Positions 12,098-24,400 of a DNA stretch of 64,000 nt are shown in pieces. The position numbers were made by a program, and so were the translations under genes. A model generated the notes under the pieces. It searched no databases. It was not told where the DNA came from and was given only the letters and a program-made list of their open reading frames with translations. Each line of letters starts with the position of its first letter. Within the stretch, counting starts at the first letter, position 1. This stretch comes from Bretschneidera sinensis (Eukaryota; Streptophyta; Magnoliopsida; Brassicales; Akaniaceae), in assembly GCA_023935145.1 (NCBI GenBank), contig CM043698.1, positions 18,665,001 through 18,729,000 of the forward strand, in the 5' to 3' direction.

Positions 12098-15000
12098 GAT
12101 TTCATCGTTGATTCCTTTAAAGTGCTGAAAATAAATGATAAAATGATCTACAAGATTACCGAATTGTCCCTTCTCTTTTTTTTGTGGTCGAGGTTTTGCT
12201 TATAATAGTATCTTCCCTTTCTTTAGTGGGAACAGTCACTTTTTAACTTTTTAAAAAAAGAAAAAATTGAATGTTTAAAACATAAGGTTTTCGCCGATAA
12301 AAGCTTGCTTTAGTGATTAAGGTTGAGACTATAATGTCTCAAGTTCGATTAACTCAATAGATAAGCTGTTTATTTAATTTATATATCGATTATTTCTTTA
12401 ACTTTATGTGAGTTGTAGGAGTATTGTAAGTTTCTGTATGGGTAATGAGATAGTACAAATATATATTGTAATCAATCAATTCATTATTGTACTCCTTATA
12501 TATCGAAAAGATTTGGATATTCATAACATTTCCAGCCTTTTCATCCAACAAAATTTCTCTAAACATGGCTAGCAAAACAGAAGAAAATGGGGCAGGGGCA
12601 ACTTCTACCACAAACACGAACACGTCCAGTGTTAACCAAGTTGACAGAGTCAACCTAACAATCCAATTCGAGTTAAAGACAATGGGGTTCAGCCTTCGAG
12701 AAGACGACGAATGAAATTGAAATGCAAGGATATCTCAACATTGATAATTGAGGGATTGGGAGCAAATTATGATGACCTCGTGAGGGGAAGGTTACTTTCA
12801 AATTGTACAGCTTTGCGTTGTTTCCAAATAGACCACTGAGTAAAGAGAGTTAGAAATCCTGTGAGGTTGAAGAGAACAGCTGAAGGCAGTCTTTAAAGCG
12901 CTAGTTGAAATCAGACGGAAAGGGCTTCCATTGATATCCCACACTAAACTAGATTGTCCTAGAAAATGGACATGAAAGAAAAAGACGCAGAGTCGTTTCA
13001 AGGTTGTGATCAAAGAGATGACAATTCCATTCTCTTTCCATCTTTCTTCTTTGTATTATCTCCCTCGTTTCCTAACCCAATTGTAACCTACTTTCCCTGT
13101 ACACCTTTTATAGAGCTACCCGATAACTACATATATTACAATAAAAAAAGTTGGTGCAGTACTTAATTACTACCATCCGAAGCCTGGGCCTCAATGCGCG
13201 CAACATGGTATTCCATTTTGCAAGGTGTCTGGTATAGAAGATGATGAACATCTGGATGAAAACAGCATTGAGCATTTTGCTAGGTGTCTACGACAAATTT
13301 GAACACGATGATGCTAGTGTTGGTGATATAATGGAGTGATGAGGGTGCGTTTGGATTAAGGGAGAATGGAGGAAAAGGAAAAGAAGGGTTACGCGTCTCT
13401 TCATCATTTGTTAAGCTCTTGGGGATCACATTTTTATGCAAGCAATCTAGAATATTTCTAGTACTAGGTGTTTATTTTATTTTATTTTTTTTTCCCATTT
13501 CAATGAATGTGCTACTCAATTTTTTAGCAGCTTGCTTATTGGTTACACGAGATTTCATTGAAACAGTGTAGATATCATATATTTTTTTCTCCACGCAGAA
13601 TCACATCATATCTTATCATCTCACATATGAAAAGATAGAGGTCGTTTTTAATTTGGAAAAGCTTGGTTGGCCGGAGAGAAAGTACAAATTTTCGCATTAT
13701 GAGTGGTTGGATTGGCCTCGATCTCTTCAGTATGAAGCTTTAGTATAGCTTGAGTGCTGGAAAGATGTGTAAGAAGGTGCCAGTTTATTATTCACTTGTT
13801 AAAACCTTTATTACTATGTTATTAATCAGTTACATATGTTTACCATTATAATATTCAGTAGAGAATCATGGAAATATAAAAAGAGTATGACGGGATAAAC
13901 AGGTTTATAACTCGAGCTCACAACTGTTGGAGCTAAGGAATATTAGAATATTTTTCAAATCTAATGTTTGTGAGCTCGAGCTTGCTGAATTGGGATCTAT
14001 TATCTTTTATGTTGCTTACTGTAGGACTCTGCAATTGGTGATTGTACTTTCCAGCTAGGCATTTGGCAGATTTTAGGTTTTTTTTTTCCACTAAGTTTAT
14101 TTCAAAGCTTTATTGTTATGAATTACATTGATTTACTTTAAATTAAAGATTTTAGGTTACTCTTACTGATTGATCTCTCTTAGTTGTAATTTTATCAGTA
14201 CTTTTTCTTTGTATATTTTTCCCTCATCTTAAAGAATTCCCAAACAACATCTCAAAAAGTTTCAATGGTTGCAACATAATAGTCATTATTGACCTGCAAA
14301 ACAATTGAATTTATCTTTTTACCTTTGTCAATGGCGATAAAAAAATACTACCCAAAAAAAAGGTTAATAAGATAGATTTGAATTTTGTTTAGTTTACAAT
14401 AATATAGGGTGTTAAGGTCAATTATACGGAGATTGTTTATATTTGTTCAATAAATTGTCCATACATAAAAAATGTTAAGTTAAAGTTTATAAACAAATTT
14501 GAGTACATAAACGAGTTAAAGCTCAACAAGTTCAAGTTTGGCTTGTTAACGAGCTCGAGTTTGACTTGTTTATATGAATAAATACAAAAGAAAAATATTA
14601 TAAAAAATGAACATTAAATTATACACATTTATAATCTTTTACATATGATTTATTAATATTATTTGTTCATTCAATTGCATTCTTTTTCATGTATTCTTGA
14701 ATTTTGAATTTTGAAATGATTAAAGTTTGACATAACTGCTGAAATTTTGCTAACAATCCAATTTACTTCTTTCTTAGGTTGCCATTGCCCTGGGGCCAAC
14801 AAAATCTTTTTGTTGCAATCAAAAAAATTAGAAACTAACTTTAAATTGAGGTATAACTATAAATTTGCTCGTAATTAAGTTTTATGGAAGGGTAAAGTAT
14901 GAAATTGTTAATCTAGACTTTTTAGCCCAATGGTTATTTGATTCTTCGATTTGGATTCGATTATCCTTCTTGACTTCCCGTGAATGTAAAAAAAAAAAAA

Positions 15001-15421
15001 AGAAATTATGAATTTGGTTTTTTACAGGTATTTTGGATATTTAATCAAAATAAAATAAAAGGCATTTATACCCATATAGTCAAGTACAAATACCAAGCGC
15101 CCGAGCCTGCCCAATACGGTGCGCTTGGGCTGGTTATATTTTGCCCCAACAGGGAATCGAGGCCTGAGCGCAGCTCAACCGAAGCTAACTGGTGAGTAGA
15201 GAAAATGGGTTGGTTCGGTTAGCGGACTGAACCGACCCAACTTGCACCGAAATGTAAGCTCCCCACGCCCTTTCCCTGATTGCCGCTCAAATTCACTTCC
15301 CTCCCGTCTCCACTACTGGAGCTGGTAGCCTGCTAGCTCCAATTACCGTCTACTACAACTATTACTACTACTACTCATTCTCACTCCCTCTCAATTTTTT
15401 GGATTTAACTGAAATTCTTCA
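12098..15421. other. Gene-poor intergenic DNA and 5' flank of the SET gene
   Basis: No conserved gene is recognised. A perfect 13-bp inverted repeat (CTCGAGCTCACAA at 13911-13923 against 13968-13980) encloses 44 bases. A related gagctcgag motif recurs near 14552. The last 300 bases before the SET start are richer in G+C and end in a CTACTA-rich, pyrimidine-rich stretch (15340-15420) that looks like a 5' untranslated leader. Confidence 0.5.
12565..12714 (+). CDS. Unrecognised 49-codon ORF, possibly a decayed retroelement start
   Basis: A short frame begins MASKTEENG, has a Thr/Asn-rich stretch, and stops at 12712. It resembles nothing I can name with confidence. The following 80 bases, read in other frames, contain EGLGANYDDLV-like codons that faintly recall Copia gag, but stops and frame changes intervene. 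There is no intron or conserved domain. It may be noise. Confidence 0.15.
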   Translation: MASKTEENGAGATSTTNTNTSSVNQVDRVNLTIQFELKTMGFSLREDDE

Positions 15422-18400
15422 ATGGAGGAAGATAAGGTAATCTGACAAATCTATATTTGTGACTGTTTTATGCTCTGATTGGTTGCTGAGAATTAGTAAT
15501 TTAAGAATACAAAAGATTAGTTTTCATTTTGGTAACGGCGATTTCAACTGTAAACGCTTATACGAGTGCGAATTTTGATTTTTTGTTTTTCCTCCCTACA
15601 CTTTTTAAGCAGCCAAAACATACCAATATTGCTATCATTTTATTCAGCTTGAAATTTTGGAATTTGGTAGTAATATATTGTTTGTTTTTCTCATATTTTT
15701 CTCTGTTTATAGACTTCGTTTTTTGGTGAGCCTTAGTTGTGAGATATTCCGTGAAACCACAGCTCTTTGCGTTTAGGTTGGAATGTTTGTTATATATTCG
15801 AAGAGATTTTTAGCTTCTATTTTTATATTTTGCTCTTCAATGTTTTTATTTATTTTTATTTTTTGGATTAAATGTATCTCAATTGTGCCGGAAATGAGTC
15901 TCATATGACTATTTGCACTACATCAACCACATTTTCAAATGTGTTTTACATTTGAATTGGAATGTTATGAAGAAAATTGATGGGAAGATGTATATATATT
16001 TTTCTTTGTTATTTCGGTTTGGTTAACTCCTTTTCTTGGCCCTTTTTTCTGATCATTGTTGCAAAATTTAGTGGGGAAAAAAGGATTTTTTAAGAGCTTA
16101 ATATAATGTTCATTTTGTGCCTTTATTCCGCTTCCTCTGGTAAACACAAGGCAAGTCAAATTTAATTCTTCTCAGTATCATAGATGGTAAGTAAAATAAT
16201 ATTAGAATAACTGCAAACTAAGTGATTTCTGTTTACCCTTTTCTAGTTTGCATAACATATGGCCACACGAGGAATTTGGTGTTGGTTGGGTCGATATGTG
16301 TAAGGGAATCCTCTTTAGAGTTGTCTTGGTACTTTGTAATGTTATTATAGTAAATAATGTTGACCTGTGTATTATGTTTTTATTTTATCCCTAGAATGGT
16401 TTTACCATCGATGACTTGTTTCTTCATTGTAGTTAGGTTCATCATGTAGCATGATAGAGACTGATGATGGCTGTTCAGTAGTTCTTGAGCTCTCTGGAAA
16501 TGACCCTCTCTTTGATAAAAAGAAGGTGAATGATCAGACGAATAGTCTGAATGTTTAAGTTTTTTCTCCATTTCCTTCATCGGAGTTTATTGATTCATGT
16601 GTTGGTTTTCATGCAATAATGTTGATAACAGTAGATTGTATCTTTCAATGAAATGTAATGGTAAAATAGTTTGTAACTAGATGCAATTCGTAATGTGAAT
16701 AAACTTCTTTTTTGGGAATTAAATTATACACTGAACTCAGTCTTGCATTGAATGTGTTATTCTGTCTGACTTTTGTTCATCAAGATGTTTAGCTTAGAGA
16801 AGGTCCAAATTAGCGGAGGTATGTTCCGTTCTTTGAATTTATGGATATTTTTATATTACAATGTCTTACATGTTATCGTCTATCTTGCTTCAGTTATAGC
16901 AAATATTTCTATTTTCGATTTACTCAATAGCACCAATCTGTGTATGTGCTACTGTTATTTTAATTATTATATTTTTTTTCTCTTTTGGCAGAAATTGCTG
17001 CATGATAAGGGTTTTAGTGTCAAGGAACAGATACATCTTAAGAGCTCTTTGTGTCCTGATTCCTTAACTTCTACCTTGAAAAAAATGCTTCAGATTGCAA
17101 GAATCATACACCTAGATGAGGTAAGCTACACGGCCTTCATGCTTGGGACATATTAGGAAGCAGCTCAGGAGGATCTATTGAAGGAATAATTTTTACTTTC
17201 TTTAGTCCCATCTTTAGTGTCATGACGGTCAAATAAGTAGGCCTGCCTAAGTTTTTTGCCCTAAGTTGTCGAAGATGGTAGTTTTATTGTTTTTGTAGTT
17301 TATTTGGTCAATTAAAGAGGCAAGGCACGGACACATAGCAGCACAATCCATTGAAATACATGGATAACTAATGATTAAATGATGGGATCATTGAAGTGCA
17401 GGTAGAACTTTATTTCAGTGAAGATGTATGTTCATCAGTGGGATTTTATAGTCCCAGGAATGAGGTGAAGGCTCTCAATTCGATCCTTTCACTTATTGGC
17501 ATGTCATTCTCTAGTAAAATGCACATGCAAATGGGTGTCTTGAAAGATATACGGGATGTAATTATTGATAGGATCCATGAATTTGGGGCAAACAAAGCGG
17601 AGGCTATAATTGATAAAAAGTACAGTTGTGATAAAGAAAAGTATTTAGTGCAATGGGGTGAAAGCAATGGAGTCAGAACACGGTTGCAAATAGCTTGTAA
17701 GTTTTCAAGATTAGCATTGCCGTTGTCAAGTTACTTTACTAATTGTAACTCAGAGAAATTCTCTTATCTTTATGTCTACAGTATTATACTAAAGATGAGT
17801 TAATTTAGTTTTAACATATCATATTCCTCTTCATTCATCGTATAGGTATTGAGGGGTATGGTAGAGGAGCTATAGCAACTGAAGATTTGAATGTTGGAGA
17901 CACTGCTTTGGAGGTTCCACTCTCCATCGTCATTTCTGAGGAGTCTGTGAACAAATCTGACATGGTACGTTTCATGCTTCAAAAACATATATGAATAATT
18001 CCATTTCATTATTATCTTTTGGGATAATGCAAATTTATTTATCCAAATTGAGTAAACAACAGTTAAAACTGCCACAAGAAAAAGACAAAAAAAAAACTGC
18101 CACAAGAAAAGCGTAGCTCTGCAACCAAAACAACAAAAGACAGAATATTGAAGCAAAACACAATACAAAAAAACAAATTCAAACTATGATAGAATTCTAG
18201 TACTGGTGTTCCATCTTGCACAGGCTTCTCTATTTAGGCGGGAATCTTCAATGCCAGTCCAGCTTAAAAATCTGTCTCTTATATCAGAAAAAATAGCTGC
18301 ACATACTTCTTCCTGTCTGACACAATTGATATATTCCTTGCCAAGCAGATTAGTGCAAAAGGCAGCAGCTCCTTTTTTGATGCTATTTTGATCTTCAACT

Positions 18401-21400
18401 TGATGCCTTCAGCATTGTAAATTAGTATTAAAAGATTTCTTGGCCTGCACAACTTTATGGAAGTATCCCATATCTGGATCTACATTCCTGTGCATTGTAC
18501 ATGCAATATGGTAAAAAACAATGGAGGCAAAAATTCACAAAACTATCTGCATGAAGTGTTAACCAAGCATTAATAATGAAAACCCTTCCCAGCTTCTTAT
18601 CTGGGAAGCATTCCATCCTTTTATTACTCCATAACTGGAGCGGACCAGTAAAAGGATGATCAAACAAGTCAACCTGCAGAAGACATTGTTGAAGCTCCAA
18701 AACCTTTGGTGGAAAAGCATTAGTTTACATATGAATATATGATTCATGCATCTAAAGAAGATTATTAGTTTTACCCTAATTAGTTTGCAACCTCTAGGGA
18801 TGATGTCTACAAATACACAAAAGGAGTAAGACAGACGGCTCTCAATGCATGTACAGAAGTTTCTACATTATCCCATGTTATAAGCATAAATTGCCTTGTA
18901 AGTTGTAACCATGCTGATTGTTGGTATCTGTCCAAGGATTAAATGAGAGAAGAAATTCAGCATGTTCAGCTTCAGGTTTGAGCTGTGCGCCGCGGCCAGC
19001 AGCAACTCTAGGACGTGCAGCCATCAGGCCAAGCCGCGGCCCAGCCTTCCAAGCCGCGGCACCCAGAAGGTGGAGAGGTTTAGCCCTGCTCCAAGCTGCG
19101 ACATGCCCTGTTCTAGGCCGCAGTCTGAAGGCACACTGATGCATATTGATTCAGCCGTTTGAAAGGTGTGTGGATGCATGATCAAAACGCACAGGATCAC
19201 TTAGGATTGATGAAAGGCTATGGTTGATTAGTCCTCAAGATCTAAGGGTGGAGATTGACCCTCAAGATTGGTCAAGAAGTTGGTGCACTATATAAAGGGT
19301 CACCTAGCTTCAAAAGTCATAACATACATGTGAATGTAAAAGTGAGATCAGTTGTAAGAATGCAAAAGCATTAAACACAAGAGTGATTATGTGTAGAGAG
19401 GCTGGTTGTTTAGAGAGAGAGAGTATAATAGAAACGGGATTCAAGGGCTTGTAAGGGGAATTTTCTTGGGAAAATTCCAGGGTTAGTTCTTATCACTTTC
19501 TTTTACTTCTTCTTCTTTCGTTCTTCAAGAACCGGTGAGTTCTTGGAGAGGTGCTGCTGATTGTAAAAGAACTCCATTGACAAGATAGTGCAGAGAGCTT
19601 GGAGGAGCTCATGGGGACGTAGGCACATTGCCGAACCCCGTCAACAAATTGTTTGTCTTTTATGCTTTCTTTGATTTTTGTTTCTGTTCTGATCATTACA
19701 AGTCATTCTAGACTTGGGTGTTTGGAAGATCACCTCTTGGGCATCTTGAGGGTGGTTTCCCAACAAGTGGTATCAGAGCTGGAACAGAAGGTATCAGAGC
19801 AAGACTCCAAGAATCAAAGAACAACTTCTTGGGTGATTCAAGAACGGAGTAAAGATCAAGATTTGATCGTGTTCTTGAGGGTGATTCAAAACGGTATTGA
19901 GATCAATCTTTGATCGTGTTCTTGAGGTTTAGAGGAAGTTGGAAAGCAAGTTTGGGTACTGCATAAATCTGGGATTTTCTCTGCAAGATGGGTTCGAACT
20001 TCATCATTGAGAAGTTTGATGGAAATTGAGACTTTACCCTTTGGAAGCGGAAAATCAAGGCTGTTCTTATGCAACAGAAGGTGGACTTGGCTATTGGAGA
20101 AGATGACGCTTTTCCAGTAAGTATCATGGAAGTCCAGCGAATTGAGATGAAGAAGATGGCGTATAGCACCATCTTTTTGCACATCTTGGATAGTATCACA
20201 AAGGAGTGCGGAGACTCGGAAGATCCAACTGTCATATGGAAGAAACTAGATGAGTTGTTTCTTACCAAAACTCTCCCTAATAAGATTTATCTTCTTAAAC
20301 AAATCTTTGCTTTTAAAATGGATCCTAATAAAGAGTTGCAAGATAATCTTGATGTGTTTAACAAACTAGTTCAAGATTTGACTAGTTGTAGTATAACATT
20401 CCCGGATGAACAATTGGTTGTTATGTTGTTAAATTCTCTTCCTGATTATTTTGAGAGTTTGATTAATGTTATTGAATATGGAAGAGATACACTAACCAAG
20501 GAAATTGTGATCAATGCTATAAGGGCTCATGATTTCAAAGCCAAGATGAGGGAAGTATCAAGTGGAGAAGGACTGTTCATTAGAGGAAAGCCAGCAACTC
20601 GGAATGGCAGTAGCATACATGGCAACTACCGGGAGAAATCAAGGGGTAGAGGGCAGAGCCATAGGAGAGCACATTCCAAACAAGATTTGGAGGAAAGAGA
20701 TGCTTCTACTGCAACAAGGAGGGTCACTTCAAGAAAGATTGCAAGAAGAAGATGTGGCATGAGAGAGGGAGAAGCCATGCCAACAATGGAGAGGCTTCGG
20801 TTGCCAAAGAAGAATAGCAAGATGATGTTCTTGTTGTGTGCTCAAATGTGAGCAGGAGGCAAGACAGTGAGAAATGGATCCTGGATTCCGGGTGTACTTA
20901 TCACATGTGCCCTGACAAGCATTGGCTCAAGAATTTTAAGGAAATCAATGATGGAAAGGTTCTCTTGGGGAATGATACTTCTTGCCAAGTGAGGGGGATA
21001 GGAGACATCCAATTGAGGATGTTTGATGGAGTCACAAGGCTGCTGCGGAATGTGAGGTATCTCCCGGATTTGAGGAGGAATTTGATCTCATTGGGGCAGC
21101 TGGATTCCATGGGGTACATATACAATACTGAAAGAGGAAAGATCAAGATAACCAAGGGATCTTTGATAGTGATCAAAGAAGCAATCAAAGACGGTCTCTA
21201 TGAGATGATCGGAGAGACAGAAATCAAGGATCAAGCAGCAAGTTTGATAGCTGAGATGGATAAGGCAGCCCTTTGACACACCCACTTGAGACATATGAGC
21301 GAAAAGGGCCTGCAAGTTCTCAGCAAGAATGGTCTACTTGGTGGTGACAAGATAGAGAAACTTGATTTCTGCGAATGTTGCGTTCTTGGGAAGCAACATC

Positions 21401-24400
21401 GGGTCAGCTTCAACACCGGAGTGCATAAGTCTAAGGGAATTCTTGACTACATCCATGCGGATCTTTGGGGATCAGTAAGAACACCAACACATGGAGGTAA
21501 TCGTTACTTTCTGCCTTTAATTGATGATTATTCAAGAAAGGTTTGAGTTTATTTGCTTAGAAATAAATTAGATGCTTTTAATAAATTTGTGGTGTGGAAA
21601 AAGTTGCTGGAGACTCAAACGGACAGGGTAGTTAAGGTGTTAAGAATCGATAATGACTTAGAATTTTTTAATAAGGATTTTGATAAATTCTGTGAATTAA
21701 ATGGCATTCTAAGACATAGAACGGTTGTGAAAACCCCTTAGCAAAATGGAGTTGCTGAGAGGATGAATAGAACCCTTATGGAAAAGGTTAGGCGCATGTT
21801 AATTGGGTCCGGTTTACCAAAATATTTTTAGGGGGAAGCTGTGTCTACAGCCGCATATTTGGTTAATAGATCACCCTTTAGGGCTTTAGACCTTTAGACT
21901 CCCATGGAGATGTGGAGTGAAAAACCCCCTGAGTTGAGCAACCTTAGGACTTTTGGATGTGCTGTATATGCACATCAAAAGGATGATAAACTTAACCCAA
22001 GGTCTAGAAAATGTGTTTCTAGGGTATAGTGATGGGGTTAAGGGATATAGGTTGTGGTCCTTAGAGCAAAAAGGAATGAAACTCATAATAAGTAGGGATG
22101 TTATTTTTAATGAATTGTTATTTCCCTACTTGGAGAAAACTAACCCTGTAGGAGATAGTGAGCAAACCAGTCCAGAATTTGTGAAGCATAGCATTAAGGA
22201 GAATTCAGTTCAAGTAGAGTAAGGATGGCAGGAGGGTTCGGACCAAGTAGAGCCCATTGATTAAGGCCAAGCTCAGGACACTCAAGAGAAGGATGAACTG
22301 GAAGGGGATGATGCAGCAAGTCAGAATGACTACCAGCTCACAAGGGACCGGGAAATAAGGGTGGTTAGACCACCTTTGAGATATGGTTTTGCGGATGCTC
22401 ATGTAGTAGCTCCTTGGACAGAAGGAGGGGTTGAACCAGAAACTTACATAGATGTCATGGAATGTAAGGATTCATCAAAGTGGCAGCTAGCTATGGAGGA
22501 AGAAATGGATTCTTTGAGGAAGAACAACTCTTGGGAATTGGTGCCCAACACAGAAAAACAGAGAGTTATGGATTGTAAGTGGATCTACAAGATCAAAGAA
22601 GGGAACACTCCAGGAGATGAAGTCCGATATAAAGCTAGGCTGGTGGCGAAGGGGTTCACACAAAGAGAAGGCATAGATTTCACCGAAATATTTTCACCGG
22701 TTGTGAAATACAAGACTATAAGGATCGCGTTAGCAATGGTGGTCCAATTCAATTGGGAAATCGAGCAAATGGATGTGAAGACAGCGTTCTTACATGGAGA
22801 GCTTGATGGGACCATCTACATGAGGCAACCCGAAGGCTATGAGGAAGGAAGGCAGGGAGAGTTGGTGTGCCAATTGAAGAAATCTTTCTATGGCCTGAAG
22901 CAATCACCTCGGCAATGGAATAAGAGGTTTGATTCCTTTGTAACCAGTCTGGGTTTTATGAGGAGCTACTATGATTCGTGCTTGTACTACAAGAGGCACA
23001 AGGTGGAGGAAGTGGTGGTCATCCTCATCTATGTTGATGATATATTGCTGGTTGGGAGTAGCATGGAAAGGATAGGAAAATTGAGGTCTCAACTCAGTGA
23101 GAAGTTTGAGATGAAGGATCTTGACTATGCACAGAAGATCCTTGGGATGTGTACAATCCGGGAAAGGGAGAGAAATAGATTGAAGATCTCTCAAACTTCC
23201 TACATAGAGAAGATGATATCTAAGTTCTCTATGGAAGATAGCAAACCAGTGAAGGTTCTCTTTGCTGGTCATTTCAAGTTCTCCAGCGATCAATGTCCAA
23301 GATCGGATGAGGAGAAGAAGGAAATGGAAAAGGTCCCCTACTCTAGTGCGGTTGGATCAGTCATGTTCATGATGGTAAGCACTAAACTTGACATTGCTCA
23401 TGCAATGAGTGTTCTCAGCAGGTTTATGAGTAATCCCGGAAATGGGCATTGGCTTGGGATGAAGTGGTTGCTGAGGTACTTGAAGGGAAGCCCATGTGTG
23501 GGGTTGGTTTATGAGAAGAGGGGTAAGTCCATCTGTCTTGAAGGTTATGCGGAGTCGGACTATGGAGTTGACCGGGATAAAAGAAGATTGATTACCTCCT
23601 ACTTCTTCAACTTAAACGGATGTTGTATAAGTTGGAAGGCTCAGTTGCAACCGGTGGTAGCACTCTCAACAACCGAGCCTGAGTACATAGCGGCTACGGA
23701 AGCCATCAAGGAGGCTATGTGGTGCAAAGGGTTGCTGGGAGAGTTGAAGGTACTAAAGGAGCAAGTGGTGGTGTATTCGGATAGCCAAAGTGCGTTGTAC
23801 TTGTGCAAGAATTCGGTGTTCCGTGAGAGGACAAAGCATATGGATGTTCGATACCATTTCATTCGGGAAAATATTACGGAAGGACGCATCCATGTGGACA
23901 AGGTTGCCATGGAAGAAAATCCCGCAGATTTAGGTACCAAAGTTCTACCTCTAAGAAAGTTTAATCATTGCCTTGGACTTTTTAGGATTGGAGTCGGTTG
24001 ATATGGTAACTCAAGTTGAGTTTGGATATTGAGTTCTCTGGACAATGGGTTCGGATTTAATCGCTTAGACAAAGGTAGAGATTGTTGGTATTTGTCCAAG
24101 GATTAAATGGGAGAAGAAATTCAGCATGTTCAGCTTCAGGTTTGAGCTGTGCGCCGCGGCCTAACCTTGTGCGCTGCAGCCAGCAGCAACTCCAGGAAGT
24201 GCAGCCATCAGGCCAGGCCGCTGACCAGCCTTCCAAGCCGCGGCGCCCAGAAAGTGGAGAGGTTCAGCCCTGCTCTAGGCTGCGGCATGCCTTGTTCTAG
24301 GCCACGGCCTGAAGGCACACTGATGCATACTGATTCAACCTTTTGTAAGGTGCGTGGATGCATGATCAAAACGCACAGGATCACTTAGGATTGATGAAGG

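Noticed and set aside
12390..12714. A complete retrotransposon gag at 12565
   Set aside because: Only 49 codons with no clear gag motif in frame; no LTR pair or primer site found around it.
16773..17156. 127-codon ORF taken as a separate gene
   Set aside because: It is intron sequence read into SET exon 3; the exon itself is used in the gene model.
18918..19162. Ala/Pro/Arg-rich ORFs on both strands (also 24082-24388)
   Set aside because: They come from the G+C-rich block of the Copia LTRs and are not genes.
20901..21188. Minus-strand ORFs across the Copia pol region
   Set aside because: Antisense shadows of protease/integrase codons.
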